Origin: UBA11222 sp030652895
Lineage (GTDB): Bacteria; Pseudomonadota; Alphaproteobacteria; UBA11222
Assembly (NCBI GenBank): GCA_038318895.1
Contig: JBBQCS010000003.1
Coordinates: 19,606-83,605, forward strand
Direction of reading: 5' to 3'
DNA length: 64,000 nucleotides
Shown here: in pieces, positions 33,317-41,625 of the stretch
How positions within the stretch are numbered: the first letter of the stretch is position 1
Layout of the letters: every line of letters begins with the position of its first letter
Translations under genes and position numbers: made by a program
Notes under the pieces: generated by a model
Databases searched by the model: none
What the model was told of the DNA's origin: nothing
Seen by the model: the letters and a program-made list of their open reading frames with translations, nothing else

Positions 33317-36313
33317 CTACAGATCCCGGCGATATGTCGCCATGAAGTCTTTCAGGGTGTCAAGGCCCGCAATGGTGCTGGCCAGTTGGCGAAATGCCAC
33401 ACCATTGTTGGCGCTTGAGCGGCTGATGACATCAAAGCTGTCGGCATAGGGACTGGCAGCCATCTGCGCGTCATAGCGGGTGCGCATCTTGTCCAGGCCA
33501 TCCTGTTGTCCCGCCAGCGCATAGGCAATCGCCGCCCGCATAATGCGCCCCTGCAACGGTGCGTCCAAAGGTTTATCGGAAGGCGGCGGCCCGCTGTCGG
33601 CTAGAACTTTATCAAGACTCGAAGCCGCCTTTGGCCAGTCCTGGGCTGCCCAGTAAATATCCGCACGCAGCAAATTTGCGTCGGGAACATCCACTCCGGC
33701 TATGAGTTCAAGAGCCTGTTCAAATTCGGAAAGCTCGCTCAGCGCCCGCGCCTCCAGAATTAGGCGCCTAAAGGTCAAGTCCTCCGGCAATCGTGTCTGG
33801 CGCGTGCGGCGGATCGTATCCAGCGCCTTATCCGGCTGTTTATCCAGTAACTGAATGACCGCCAGCCGCACCGCCACCTGCGCTTTCGCGGTGCCGTCTA
33901 AACGATAGCGCACCTGGTGATCCAGTAATTCGATGGCTTCGTCCAGCAGGTCAACTGCCACCAGGCGTTCGCCCAATCGGCGGATCATTTCATCACCGTC
34001 AGCGCCGAGTGGTGTCAATTCACGAAAATCATAGTATAATGCTAGCGCTTTGACTGCAGGCATCGTACTTGAGCCATTCCTCAAATAAAGATCTGCAAAA
34101 ATTTCATTCATACTATCAGCTATATGGGATGAACGCTCCGTATTCGGATAGTAAGTGACCGCACTGCGCATCACCGAAAGCGACTCGCGGTACGCGCCAT
34201 TCGCAGCGTAACGCTTTCCTAGCGCCTCGAGAATCTTTAGCTCCGTATCATCCCCGCGCCAGGCGTACCGTAACCCTTCAAGCTGCTCGATCGCCTTGGC
34301 GTTATCCATGCTACCCAGCTTATTCAACAGCAACAAACGCGATAGTCTGGCGGGCGTTTCGGTTGGCCGGTAATGTGTTGCAATCACCTTGTCGTAAGCA
34401 TCCAGCGCCGCGTCATTTTTTCCGCGCACCTCAAGAAGGTTGGCTTGCAGCAACCTGCCCTCGCTCGCCATTTGCGGCGTGAGCGTGTCAATTTTAACAT
34501 TATTCAATTCGCGCTGGGCGCGGTCATTTTCACCCATCGCCAATGCCGCAGTTCCCGCCAATATCCGCAGTTCCGCGCGTATTTGGGGTGAATATTTACC
34601 CATGACAGCCAAGCCGCTATCGAATGCGATAAGCGCCTCTTTCCAGGAGTTCTGCCGCGCCTTGACAGCCCCCAGCCATAATTTTGCGTGTGAATCATTT
34701 TTTAATCCGTTATCCGACAGATCTCGTTCCGCCTCGTCCAGGCGCCCCAGATAATAATTCGTTACACCGGACAGTCCGCGAAAATAAGGATCGTTAATGA
34801 TATTTGCGTCCTCACTGGCCATGATATTCAGTATACCGCGCGCCTCCGCCTCGAGCCCGTGGGCAAGATGAAATTGGGCCAGACTCATTTGGCCGCTTCT
34901 GCGTTCCACAAGTTTTGTTGCCGCGACATTTGCGCGCAACTGCTGGCGGGTAGCGTAGAAATTTTCAGCAGTGCCGCGCTTCCAGCGGTCAAACTCCATA
35001 TAGGCTGGGGGTTGCGGCGTTATTTTCCCGGTGCCATTTTTCCCAAGCGAGCGCACCACCTCATCGGACATTTGCAGGCCCGCCGCAGATGTAATCATAA
35101 CCGATCCGGGCGCGGCACTTACTTTTAGCTGATCAGACCGCAACACGATTGCCACGCCCTGACTTGTTGGCAACAGTTCAAAGTCAACATATTTCCGGCT
35201 TTCCACAACTGCCTGGGTCGCCTCCAGAACCGGCGAAATCATAATGGTGTCGCCCACAGTCGGATCAATCACAGCGAACGGACCAGTCGGGTTGCCCGCA
35301 CGCACCCGGACCAGCCCCCCCGGTTCCGCCTCGGGTTCACGCACGACAGGCAATATTCCATCGGGCGTACCTGCCTCGCGCAGAAGATCGACCTGCCACA
35401 CCGAATGACGCCGCGCAACCCTGGGCAAATAACCTGGCGCAACTTTGAACGCCAGCACCGTTGAGTCCTGATCATCCAGTTGCTCGGCCTTCATAATTAC
35501 ATCGCGTCTCAATAATGAGACGATCGATAAATCGACGTGGGCAGGTTTATCGAACACTACCCATAAATAATCGCCACGTAAAAATACTGCGCCCGCTACA
35601 TCTTTGGGAAATGGAAAACGCATCCGCAAACCACCGGCAATTTCTTTTACCCGCATTTCAAAGTCTATCTGGCCGCCCTTGGTTACCGCGGCATCTTTTT
35701 CATCCTCAATCATTTTTGCTTTGGCCAGCGCTGCGCCGATAGCCTGATCTTCGGCCTCTTGCTTTTTCTGCTGCTCCAGCGCAATAGCCGCTGCGCGGTC
35801 CGCCTCCGCTTCAGCTTCGCTGCGTTCCGATATGATTTTTGCGGCTGCTATTCTGGGTGGCGTCATTGTAACCGGCGTCGCCGGCTTTTCAGGTGGCATA
35901 ACCGGTGTTTTTTCCGCCACCTTATCGTCGGCGGGCGGTGCCATTAATAAATCAATGACTACGACCTTATCGAATTGCCTGGTCTTTAAACCGAACTCCC
36001 GCCGAAGAGGAAAACGTACTTCCCGGCCGTCTTTGCCTATTACCGGCTTGCCAACAAAGTCAGCCAGTTTCTGTTCAAAAACCGCATAATTGGCCGTGAA
36101 CGGCTTATCGAAAACTATGCGCAGTTGTTTTCCCTTAATCTCGGCTCGGTACCCCGTCTTGGTAGGCCATTCAAAAACGATCCGTCCATATTCGGCATGC
36201 ACGCCCGCACGTGTTTTTACCGCCTGCTGCGCCATAGCCGGCGCGGCACCAAACGCAAAACAGACCGTCAGCAGAAGCATATAGACGCTATAGCGGAACA
36301 TGTTACTTCTCAT
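33317..36313 (-). CDS. Large periplasmic protein with duplicated beta domains, coiled-coil linker and TPR solenoid
   Basis: A 998-residue protein that I cannot name. A signal peptide (1-28, AMAQQ) is followed by a beta-rich domain (about 38-123) and a second copy (about 214-311); both contain a VFDKP motif (67-71 and 253-257) and end in a similar strand (VVVIDLL, VWQVDLL). They resemble AMIN-type envelope domains. An Ala/Glu-rich charged helix (about 155-210) lies between. Residues about 480-980 are helical TPR-like repeats (e.g. YYLGRLDEAERDL, LGAVKARQNSWKEALIAFDSG). It is coupled by ATGA overlap to a MotB-like gene, so a flagellar or envelope role is inferred. Confidence 0.7.
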   Translation of the reverse strand: MRSNMFRYSVYMLLLTVCFAFGAAPAMAQQAVKTRAGVHAEYGRIVFEWPTKTGYRAEIKGKQLRIVFDKPFTANYAVFEQKLADFVGKPVIGKDGREVRFPLRREFGLKTRQFDKVVVIDLLMAPPADDKVAEKTPVMPPEKPATPVTMTPPRIAAAKIISERSEAEAEADRAAAIALEQQKKQEAEDQAIGAALAKAKMIEDEKDAAVTKGGQIDFEMRVKEIAGGLRMRFPFPKDVAGAVFLRGDYLWVVFDKPAHVDLSIVSLLRRDVIMKAEQLDDQDSTVLAFKVAPGYLPRVARRHSVWQVDLLREAGTPDGILPVVREPEAEPGGLVRVRAGNPTGPFAVIDPTVGDTIMISPVLEATQAVVESRKYVDFELLPTSQGVAIVLRSDQLKVSAAPGSVMITSAAGLQMSDEVVRSLGKNGTGKITPQPPAYMEFDRWKRGTAENFYATRQQLRANVAATKLVERRSGQMSLAQFHLAHGLEAEARGILNIMASEDANIINDPYFRGLSGVTNYYLGRLDEAERDLSDNGLKNDSHAKLWLGAVKARQNSWKEALIAFDSGLAVMGKYSPQIRAELRILAGTAALAMGENDRAQRELNNVKIDTLTPQMASEGRLLQANLLEVRGKNDAALDAYDKVIATHYRPTETPARLSRLLLLNKLGSMDNAKAIEQLEGLRYAWRGDDTELKILEALGKRYAANGAYRESLSVMRSAVTYYPNTERSSHIADSMNEIFADLYLRNGSSTMPAVKALALYYDFRELTPLGADGDEMIRRLGERLVAVDLLDEAIELLDHQVRYRLDGTAKAQVAVRLAVIQLLDKQPDKALDTIRRTRQTRLPEDLTFRRLILEARALSELSEFEQALELIAGVDVPDANLLRADIYWAAQDWPKAASSLDKVLADSGPPPSDKPLDAPLQGRIMRAAIAYALAGQQDGLDKMRTRYDAQMAASPYADSFDVISRSSANNGVAFRQLASTIAGLDTLKDFMATYRRDL

Positions 36314-37026
36314 GTGCCGAACTCTCGAACGACGAGCTCTACCACATCGTCCGCCGCCCCGGCGCTGGATGGCACAATGGAATGACCGACAGGAATGATT
36401 GATAAAGTCAAACCGCTCTGCGCAAACATTCTTTTAACGATCATCGCACGGCTCAAGGAAAATTCCCACGCTGAGGCGAACCCTTCCGGTCCTGAAAGGG
36501 CCGGGCGTTCCGCGGCGGATGAATAGACATGAACTTCAACACGATTTTTGACAGACGCCAGGGACCGACCAATCGCCTCAAGCGCTGCGGAGGCGCTTTG
36601 CGTGGCCCGCGCTTTTTCCGGTTCGAACAGTAAATCAACTGGCAGGGCGATAACGACACGATCCGCCCTGCTATGAACGCGTGCGTTGGCAAGAATCGGG
36701 TGGTTCCGGAATTTTTCCCTGATCACTGTTTCCAGATACCCAAGATCAATACCTTTTGGCTCCAGCACACGAAACGGCCTGGCTTCTTTCTCAATTTCCA
36801 GAATGGATCGCTCACGCCCGGGCGAAAGCTCATCACTCAGTCCACTAACGATTGACTTCCAGGCTTCGGTTTGCAGATGAGACATGCTGAACAACATCAC
36901 AAAAAACGCAAGCATCAAGGACATGAGATCGCTGAACGTCACGATCCACACATTATTGACTTCCGGCGCCGGAGGGGTAACCCCGGCCTCGTCTATGTCA
37001 AAGGGAAAACCGCCATCATGCATCAT
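36310..37026 (-). CDS. MotB-like stator protein, second of a tandem pair
   Basis: A 238-residue protein with one N-terminal membrane helix (WIVTFSDLMSLMLAFFVMLF, about 27-46) bearing Asp33 at the place of the proton-conducting Asp of MotB. The periplasmic part has the OmpA/MotB-like FEPEKARATQSASAALEAIG and an LSRAMIVKRMFAQSG helix, but the usual GHTD peptidoglycan-binding motif is absent (the site reads VYSSAAERP). It overlaps the other MotB-like gene and the giant TPR gene by 4 bp each. No motA is nearby, so its channel partner is unknown. Confidence 0.8.
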   Translation of the reverse strand: MMHDGGFPFDIDEAGVTPPAPEVNNVWIVTFSDLMSLMLAFFVMLFSMSHLQTEAWKSIVSGLSDELSPGRERSILEIEKEARPFRVLEPKGIDLGYLETVIREKFRNHPILANARVHSRADRVVIALPVDLLFEPEKARATQSASAALEAIGRSLASVKNRVEVHVYSSAAERPALSGPEGFASAWEFSLSRAMIVKRMFAQSGLTLSIIPVGHSIVPSSAGAADDVVELVVREFGT

Positions 37027-37730
37027 TGCCGGGCACCACCGGGTATTGCGCCATCTTCTGGTGAAGAAATTGCATAAAACGCGATTTCCAGTTTTGGCGC
37101 GTCACCTTCCAAAACCACAATGGAAATCGACTGCGGCGGCACATCTGCATCAGTCAGAGTACGAGCAAAACGGCTTGCCTGGCGGGCAATTACCGGAGCC
37201 TCTGATCCCATATTCGCCGCGTCCTCTGAAAATTCTTCCGGAACGCCGGCAATCCTGATTTCTATCATTGGCAGCGCCACGCCGGCGTCCGGCCGAAGCA
37301 TCGCCCTGGCGATATCCAGCACCACGAGGCGCCCTTCCGGACTCAACACACCGGTGCGCGGGATGAATATTTTTTCACGATTCAGACGCACAACCAGTGT
37401 GCCATTTTCGCCGCGCAATAGCTTTACTTCGCCGGCCGCATCACGCCCACGCAGTGTGCTGACCATCGCATCAAGATACTTCTGGTCCAGCATGACCACG
37501 CCGGTCTGAGAGGCAACTGTCCCAAATTCCGCCTTGACGGTCGACTTAGCAAATTTTTCCGTGAGGCTGCTGACCGTGGAGTCAACTTTTGACGGGTCGC
37601 GCGAAGACAGGCTGTAAAGCATGACAAAAAATGTCAGCATCAACGCTATAAGATCGCTGAACGTTACGATCCATCCTTGGCGGATAGGCCGAGGCGGCGT
37701 GATCGACATACCATGTTCATCCAAAATCAT
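37023..37730 (-). CDS. MotB-like stator protein, first of a tandem pair
   Basis: A 235-residue paralogue with the same membrane motif (GWIVTFSDLIALMLTFFVML, about 19-38; conserved Asp26). The periplasmic domain is more divergent: VLSPEGRLVVLDIARAML and ARQASRFARTLTDADVPP correspond to the OmpA-like helices, but GHTD is missing (IAGVPEEF at that place). It lies 29 bp downstream of the CheZ-like gene. As in MotB, the Asp should couple ion flow if a MotA-like partner exists; alternatively the protein is a structural stator component. Confidence 0.8.
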   Translation of the reverse strand: MILDEHGMSITPPRPIRQGWIVTFSDLIALMLTFFVMLYSLSSRDPSKVDSTVSSLTEKFAKSTVKAEFGTVASQTGVVMLDQKYLDAMVSTLRGRDAAGEVKLLRGENGTLVVRLNREKIFIPRTGVLSPEGRLVVLDIARAMLRPDAGVALPMIEIRIAGVPEEFSEDAANMGSEAPVIARQASRFARTLTDADVPPQSISIVVLEGDAPKLEIAFYAISSPEDGAIPGGARQ

Positions 37731-37759
37731 ATTTTTTCCGCCAGCACAGATGACTGCGC

Positions 37760-38386
37760 TTAAAGATTATCAAACAACGCATCAATATCGTCCTGACCGT
37801 TAGCAAGACCCGGCAACTGAGGGCCATTTAGCAGAGACGCCTCCTCGTCGTTCTCGCCACTATCGGTTTCATCAACACCTGGAAACAGAGCAACAAGTTT
37901 GGACACCCGTGACTCTATGCCTTGCAACGTATTGACGACTTTGCTGATACGTTGGCCGGTAACGTCCTGAAAGTTGGACGCTTCATAGATTTTCATGACC
38001 AAGGCTTCCAATGCTTCCGCGTCCGCTCCGGTAAGACTGCTGCAGATACTTCCAAGTTTTTCAACTGAATCCAGAATCGCATTGGTCGCCTCTTCGGTCG
38101 CCATCACCACCGCATCCAGTTCGTCGGTTGCGTCCGGAATTTCGATTTCCCGCATGGCGTTTGGACGAATACTTGAGATTTCTTTACGGGCGTTCCCGAT
38201 GAACTGTTGCATCTCATCTATCTGACTGCGCAGAGTTTCTAAATCCGGGTCCCTCGAGGTCTCCATCGACAGGCACATGTTTCGTAACAGGTCAGGCAGG
38301 AGATTAACGGGAATCGAATCTCCGGCCGACTGCTGTATCGCCGCCATTTGATCTGTAACTATGGATTCCAACCTTGCGCTTGTCAT
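37760..38386 (-). CDS. cheZ: CheZ-family CheY-P phosphatase
   Basis: A 208-residue, acidic, mostly helical protein. The CheZ active-site signature is present in NFQDVTGQ: Asp141 and Gln145 have the same spacing as Asp143 and Gln147 of E. coli CheZ, which dephosphorylate CheY-P. The extreme C-terminus, QDDIDALFDNL, matches the CheY-docking helix of CheZ. Its position next to fliM, the other CheY-P target, fits control of motor switching. It is shorter and divergent compared with enterobacterial CheZ, as in other alphaproteobacterial homologues. Confidence 0.85.
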   Translation of the reverse strand: MTSARLESIVTDQMAAIQQSAGDSIPVNLLPDLLRNMCLSMETSRDPDLETLRSQIDEMQQFIGNARKEISSIRPNAMREIEIPDATDELDAVVMATEEATNAILDSVEKLGSICSSLTGADAEALEALVMKIYEASNFQDVTGQRISKVVNTLQGIESRVSKLVALFPGVDETDSGENDEEASLLNGPQLPGLANGQDDIDALFDNL

Positions 38387-38422
38387 TTACCTACTCCAGG
38401 TACGAATAATATTTGGGTAATC

Positions 38423-39079
38423 TTAGCCGGCGGAACCCGGCAATTTTCTCTGCTGAGCCATTTCCATTGTAAGGCGTTTTGCGGCGTCGGCGTTCATCTT
38501 GCTCAACACTTCCGCCATCTTTGATTCAGCCATCCGGTTGGCAACCGCCAGTAGAACTTCCATATCCAACTGGTTAAATATGGCGGCAGCGCTTTTTGGC
38601 TTCATACTCTCATAAACCTGAACAAGCTTCGTGAGGCGTTCCTCCTCCTGCTTATCGAAACGTTCGATAAGCGCCGACACACTGGCTTCGATTTCCTTTA
38701 AACGGGTGATGCGCTCTTCAACCCGCTTTTCTGCCGCTGTTAACAGCGTCTCGCGTGTTTCAAGAGTCCTGGACTGACGCTCCAGTTCTTCGCGCCGGTC
38801 CGACAGTTTTTGCAGAAGCGCCACCTCGGATTCGCTCATGGTAGAGATGTCATTGGGATCGCTGGGTTTAACGGCGTCTTTTCCGGACGGTTGCGTTACC
38901 GCCTCTTCGACCGGATCCGCAGCGGGCGTTTCGGCTTTTGCTGCAGGAACGCCCGCACGAAATTCAGTCACACCGTCCCAAACGCCATCAATCTTCAGCC
39001 CAAATAGCAAAGCAATGGCCAACATCAATACCGGCAGTAAACGGATACGGTCCAGAAATTGATTTGCGATCGTATTCAT
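38423..39079 (-). CDS. MotE-like membrane-anchored coiled-coil protein
   Basis: A 218-residue protein with one N-terminal membrane or signal segment (about 14-28), a Pro/Ala-rich linker, a long coiled coil (about 83-150, rich in E/R/K/L), and a C-terminal MgtE-N-like helical domain (PKSAAAIFNQLDMEVLLAVA, then RMAESKMAEVLSKM). This is the layout of MotE, which in Sinorhizobium stabilises the periplasmic motor protein MotC. No motC homologue is recognised nearby. It is adjacent (0 bp) to the DUF6468-like gene. Confidence 0.75.
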   Translation of the reverse strand: MNTIANQFLDRIRLLPVLMLAIALLFGLKIDGVWDGVTEFRAGVPAAKAETPAADPVEEAVTQPSGKDAVKPSDPNDISTMSESEVALLQKLSDRREELERQSRTLETRETLLTAAEKRVEERITRLKEIEASVSALIERFDKQEEERLTKLVQVYESMKPKSAAAIFNQLDMEVLLAVANRMAESKMAEVLSKMNADAAKRLTMEMAQQRKLPGSAG

Positions 39080-39580
39080 TTATCGCATTGCCCTTAATGC
39101 AAACCGCAGATCACCGCCGGCGGCGTTTTCCCTGGGGGACAAATCAGGTGTTATGGCGACAGGCTCGCCGGCCGATACGCCGTCGCGTTCAACCTGGCGG
39201 CGAAAGCCTTCATCAAGACGCGACAACGCATCAAGCGGTTCTGGCTTGCGACCGGCCGGGCGGCTGCTTGCCGGTGTTCCTGCCAGCCTGTCAGCCAAAC
39301 TGTTACCTGACTCGACGATCATGCCAAGCTCATCCGCGATCGCGCGCCCAGCCTTCAATTTTTCAGATAGATCCCCGGATATGGACAAACTGTTCGAGCG
39401 CAACTGATCCACGCTAAGTCTGGCTTTATCAGCAGCTTCATTCAAATCCCGCACCACAATGTGCATTTCGTTTTGGCCATGACGCAGCGCTGCAAGGCGT
39501 CGATTTAGGATATAACAATATCCAATCGTCACGATGAGTAAAACCGCAACCAGGCTTTCCAGAATCAATCCTGCAGGCAT
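39080..39580 (-). CDS. DUF6468-like membrane-anchored protein beside fliM
   Basis: A 166-residue protein with an N-terminal membrane helix (LILESLVAVLLIVTIGYCYI, about 5-24), then a helical region (RLAALRHGQNEMHIVVRDLNEAADKARLSVDQLR, seen in pieces such as LNEAADKARLSVDQLR) and a low-complexity C-terminus. The family occurs with flagellar genes in alphaproteobacteria and has no established function. It lies 15 bp after fliM. Function is inferred only from context. Confidence 0.7.
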   Translation of the reverse strand: MPAGLILESLVAVLLIVTIGYCYILNRRLAALRHGQNEMHIVVRDLNEAADKARLSVDQLRSNSLSISGDLSEKLKAGRAIADELGMIVESGNSLADRLAGTPASSRPAGRKPEPLDALSRLDEGFRRQVERDGVSAGEPVAITPDLSPRENAAGGDLRFALRAMR

Positions 39581-39595
39581 TGGAGCCTCCTATTA

Positions 39596-40717
39596 CTAAA
39601 CCCTCGCAGTACCTTTAATATTGTCGCTGATCCGAACCGAAATCTTGTTGCCCAACCGGCCCATCCTGCCATTCAGCAAATTTACAGTACCGCAACGCAT
39701 GCGAATATTGGCGTCCGGCCCGCAATTCAGCATAACGGTCTGACCAACATGGAAATTCATTACTTCACCAAGCGTTATGGCCTGCTCATCCAGCACCGCC
39801 TCGATCGGGATTTCTGTATTCCATAGTTCCGTGGCCAGATGGTTTTCCCAAATCGAATCCCGGCCAAACTTTTCACCCATAAACATCTGCAAAAGCAGTT
39901 CGCGGATGGGCTCCAGCGTTGCGTACGGCAACGCAAGTTCAATGCGCCCGCCGCGGTCCTCCATATCAATCCGTAACCGCACTAAAATTGCGGCGTTCGC
40001 GGGTCTTGCAATGGCGGCGAAGCGGGGATTCGTCTCCATCCGATCAAGTTTGAAGGTCACTGGCGATAGCGGCTCAAAGGCCGCCGACATATCTTCAAGC
40101 ACGACTTCGATCATGCGCTCAACAAGTGATCGCTCAATCGTTGTATAGGGGCGTCCTTCGATACGCATCGCGGCAGTGCCACGCCGACCGCCAAGCAATA
40201 CGTCAACGATGGAATATATCAGGTTGGAATCGACGGTGAACAATCCATAATTGTCCCATTCCTCCGCCCTGTGCACGGCCAGAATAGCAGGCAATGGAAT
40301 CGAGTTAAGATAGTCCCCGAAACGCACCGAGGTGATATTATCCAGACTGACTTCGACATTGTCGGAGGTAAAATTGCGTAACGAAGTGGTCATCATCCGT
40401 ACCAGACGGTCAAACACGATTTCCAGCATCGGCAGGCGCTCGTAAGATACGAGCGCAGAGTTGATCATCGCCTTGATGCCGTTACGGTCTTCACCGTCGG
40501 AATCATCGCCGTCAAAACCCAGAAGGCTATCAATTTCGTCCTGGTTTAAGACGCGGCCAACAACGCCCGTCGTGGCGTCGTCTTCCTTATCGGTCATGGC
40601 CTCCCATTCAGACGCCATATCTTCGCCGTCGGCGCCATCTCCTGCGCCGTCGGCCGCCATTTCAGCCTCCCACTGGGCGGCTATAGCGTCGTCATCTAAT
40701 TCTTCAACGTCCGCCAT
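39596..40717 (-). CDS. fliM: Flagellar motor switch protein FliM
   Basis: Core C-ring protein that binds CheY-P and sets rotation direction. Of 373 residues, the CheY-binding peptide NQDEIDSLLGFD lies at 58-69, not at the very N-terminus as in E. coli. It is preceded by an acidic stretch with two related WEA motifs (QWEAEM at 15-20, EWEAM at 37-41). The middle domain follows (YERLPMLEIVFDRLVRMM near 104-121, LGGRRG) and the C-terminal SpoA-type domain (VNLLNGRMGRLGNKISVRI). It is 32 bp after fliL. Confidence 0.94.
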   Translation of the reverse strand: MADVEELDDDAIAAQWEAEMAADGAGDGADGEDMASEWEAMTDKEDDATTGVVGRVLNQDEIDSLLGFDGDDSDGEDRNGIKAMINSALVSYERLPMLEIVFDRLVRMMTTSLRNFTSDNVEVSLDNITSVRFGDYLNSIPLPAILAVHRAEEWDNYGLFTVDSNLIYSIVDVLLGGRRGTAAMRIEGRPYTTIERSLVERMIEVVLEDMSAAFEPLSPVTFKLDRMETNPRFAAIARPANAAILVRLRIDMEDRGGRIELALPYATLEPIRELLLQMFMGEKFGRDSIWENHLATELWNTEIPIEAVLDEQAITLGEVMNFHVGQTVMLNCGPDANIRMRCGTVNLLNGRMGRLGNKISVRISDNIKGTARV

Positions 40718-40749
40718 TGTGACAGAATTTCCTTATTGAGATTCGAAGG

Positions 40750-41304
40750 CTATTGAATCAGCATTTCCTTAAACAGGACATCGCGCACCTTTATGGGTTG
40801 TACGGAGAGGTTTATACGCTGCAATAGCTCCTCCTTCAGCCGGACCATCCCTGCTGATCCGGACAAATCCTCAACCCGCATTTCACGCAGAAACACCTGG
40901 AAATTGTCGACGATACGAGGCATCAGCGGCGCCAAATCCGTTTGTACTTTTGGATTGTCGATTTCGAGGGCAATGCGGATTTTAAGATAGGTCTCTTTCT
41001 TTCCCGAACTATTCAGGTTCACTAATATTTCGGGAAGATCGTAAAATACGGCTTTTTGCTTTTCTTCCCCGTGCTCGCCATCTGCGCTCTCCGCGTGCTC
41101 TTCACCGGATGATCCAAACACTCCCAGGAAGTAGGCCCCGACGCCGCCCCCGAATAAAAGCAACAGCAACGGGAGCGCTATATAAAGAGTAATGAACTTC
41201 CCAGACAGACGTTTCTTCGCGGGCTCAGGCGTTATCGTCTCCCCACCTGCTGAGGCATCGTCTTCCTCGGGGGGAGTCGCATTCTTGTTATCTGATTTAG
41301 CCAT
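40750..41304 (-). CDS. fliL: Flagellar basal-body-associated protein FliL
   Basis: Single-pass inner-membrane protein that surrounds and stabilises the stator. From the ATG at 41304 (AAGGGT seven bases upstream) it is 184 residues; an earlier start at 41355 is less likely. The cytoplasmic N-terminus is charged, the membrane helix is about 36-60 (ITLYIALPLLLLLFGGGVGA), and the FliL domain follows: FYDLPEILVNLNSSGKKETYLKIRIALEI (in parts) and VRDVLFKEMLIQ at the end. It appears to be the first gene of the leftward flagellar operon. Confidence 0.93.
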   Translation of the reverse strand: MAKSDNKNATPPEEDDASAGGETITPEPAKKRLSGKFITLYIALPLLLLLFGGGVGAYFLGVFGSSGEEHAESADGEHGEEKQKAVFYDLPEILVNLNSSGKKETYLKIRIALEIDNPKVQTDLAPLMPRIVDNFQVFLREMRVEDLSGSAGMVRLKEELLQRINLSVQPIKVRDVLFKEMLIQ

Positions 41305-41625
41305 TTGTTTACCCTTGTTCAGCGCAATGGTGGATCGGTTTCGACCAGACCACACTCTAACTTCTGCTCAGCGATATCTTGGGCCTACCGGTGCTAAAAC
41401 TATCGATTAAGGGTAAAGGAAATCTTTCTTTTTTCTGTTCTTGCTGGAAAAGGCGGTAATTTTTGCCGGGTAAATTGATCTGACGGGGGGAGCCGTTCAT
41501 CTCTTCCACGCCGATAACACCGAGAAATCCGGGAATTTCGGAAAATCTGTCGTTGGCACGGCAAATGCAAGTGTTCTGGCACAGTCCACGTATGACGCTG
41601 TAACGGCAGAAGCCACAGGAAAAAA
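41305..41625. promoter_or_regulatory. Divergent control region between fliL and flgF
   Basis: A 321-base non-coding stretch separating two divergent flagellar operons. Its right half holds a strong sigma-54 site for flgF (described separately). On the left I see AT-rich sequence near 41415-41450 but no convincing promoter for fliL. I find no RNA gene or coding sequence in it. Confidence 0.7.
41554..41569 (+). promoter_or_regulatory. Sigma-54 promoter for flgFGAH
   Basis: The 16 bases read TGGCACGGCAAATGCA, which matches the sigma-54 consensus TGGCACG-N4-TTGCA with a single mismatch and exact spacing between the GG and GC dinucleotides. Transcription would start about 12 bases downstream, giving a leader of roughly 45 bases before flgF. 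Sigma-54 control of basal-body and hook genes is well known in alphaproteobacteria such as Caulobacter. Confidence 0.75.
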
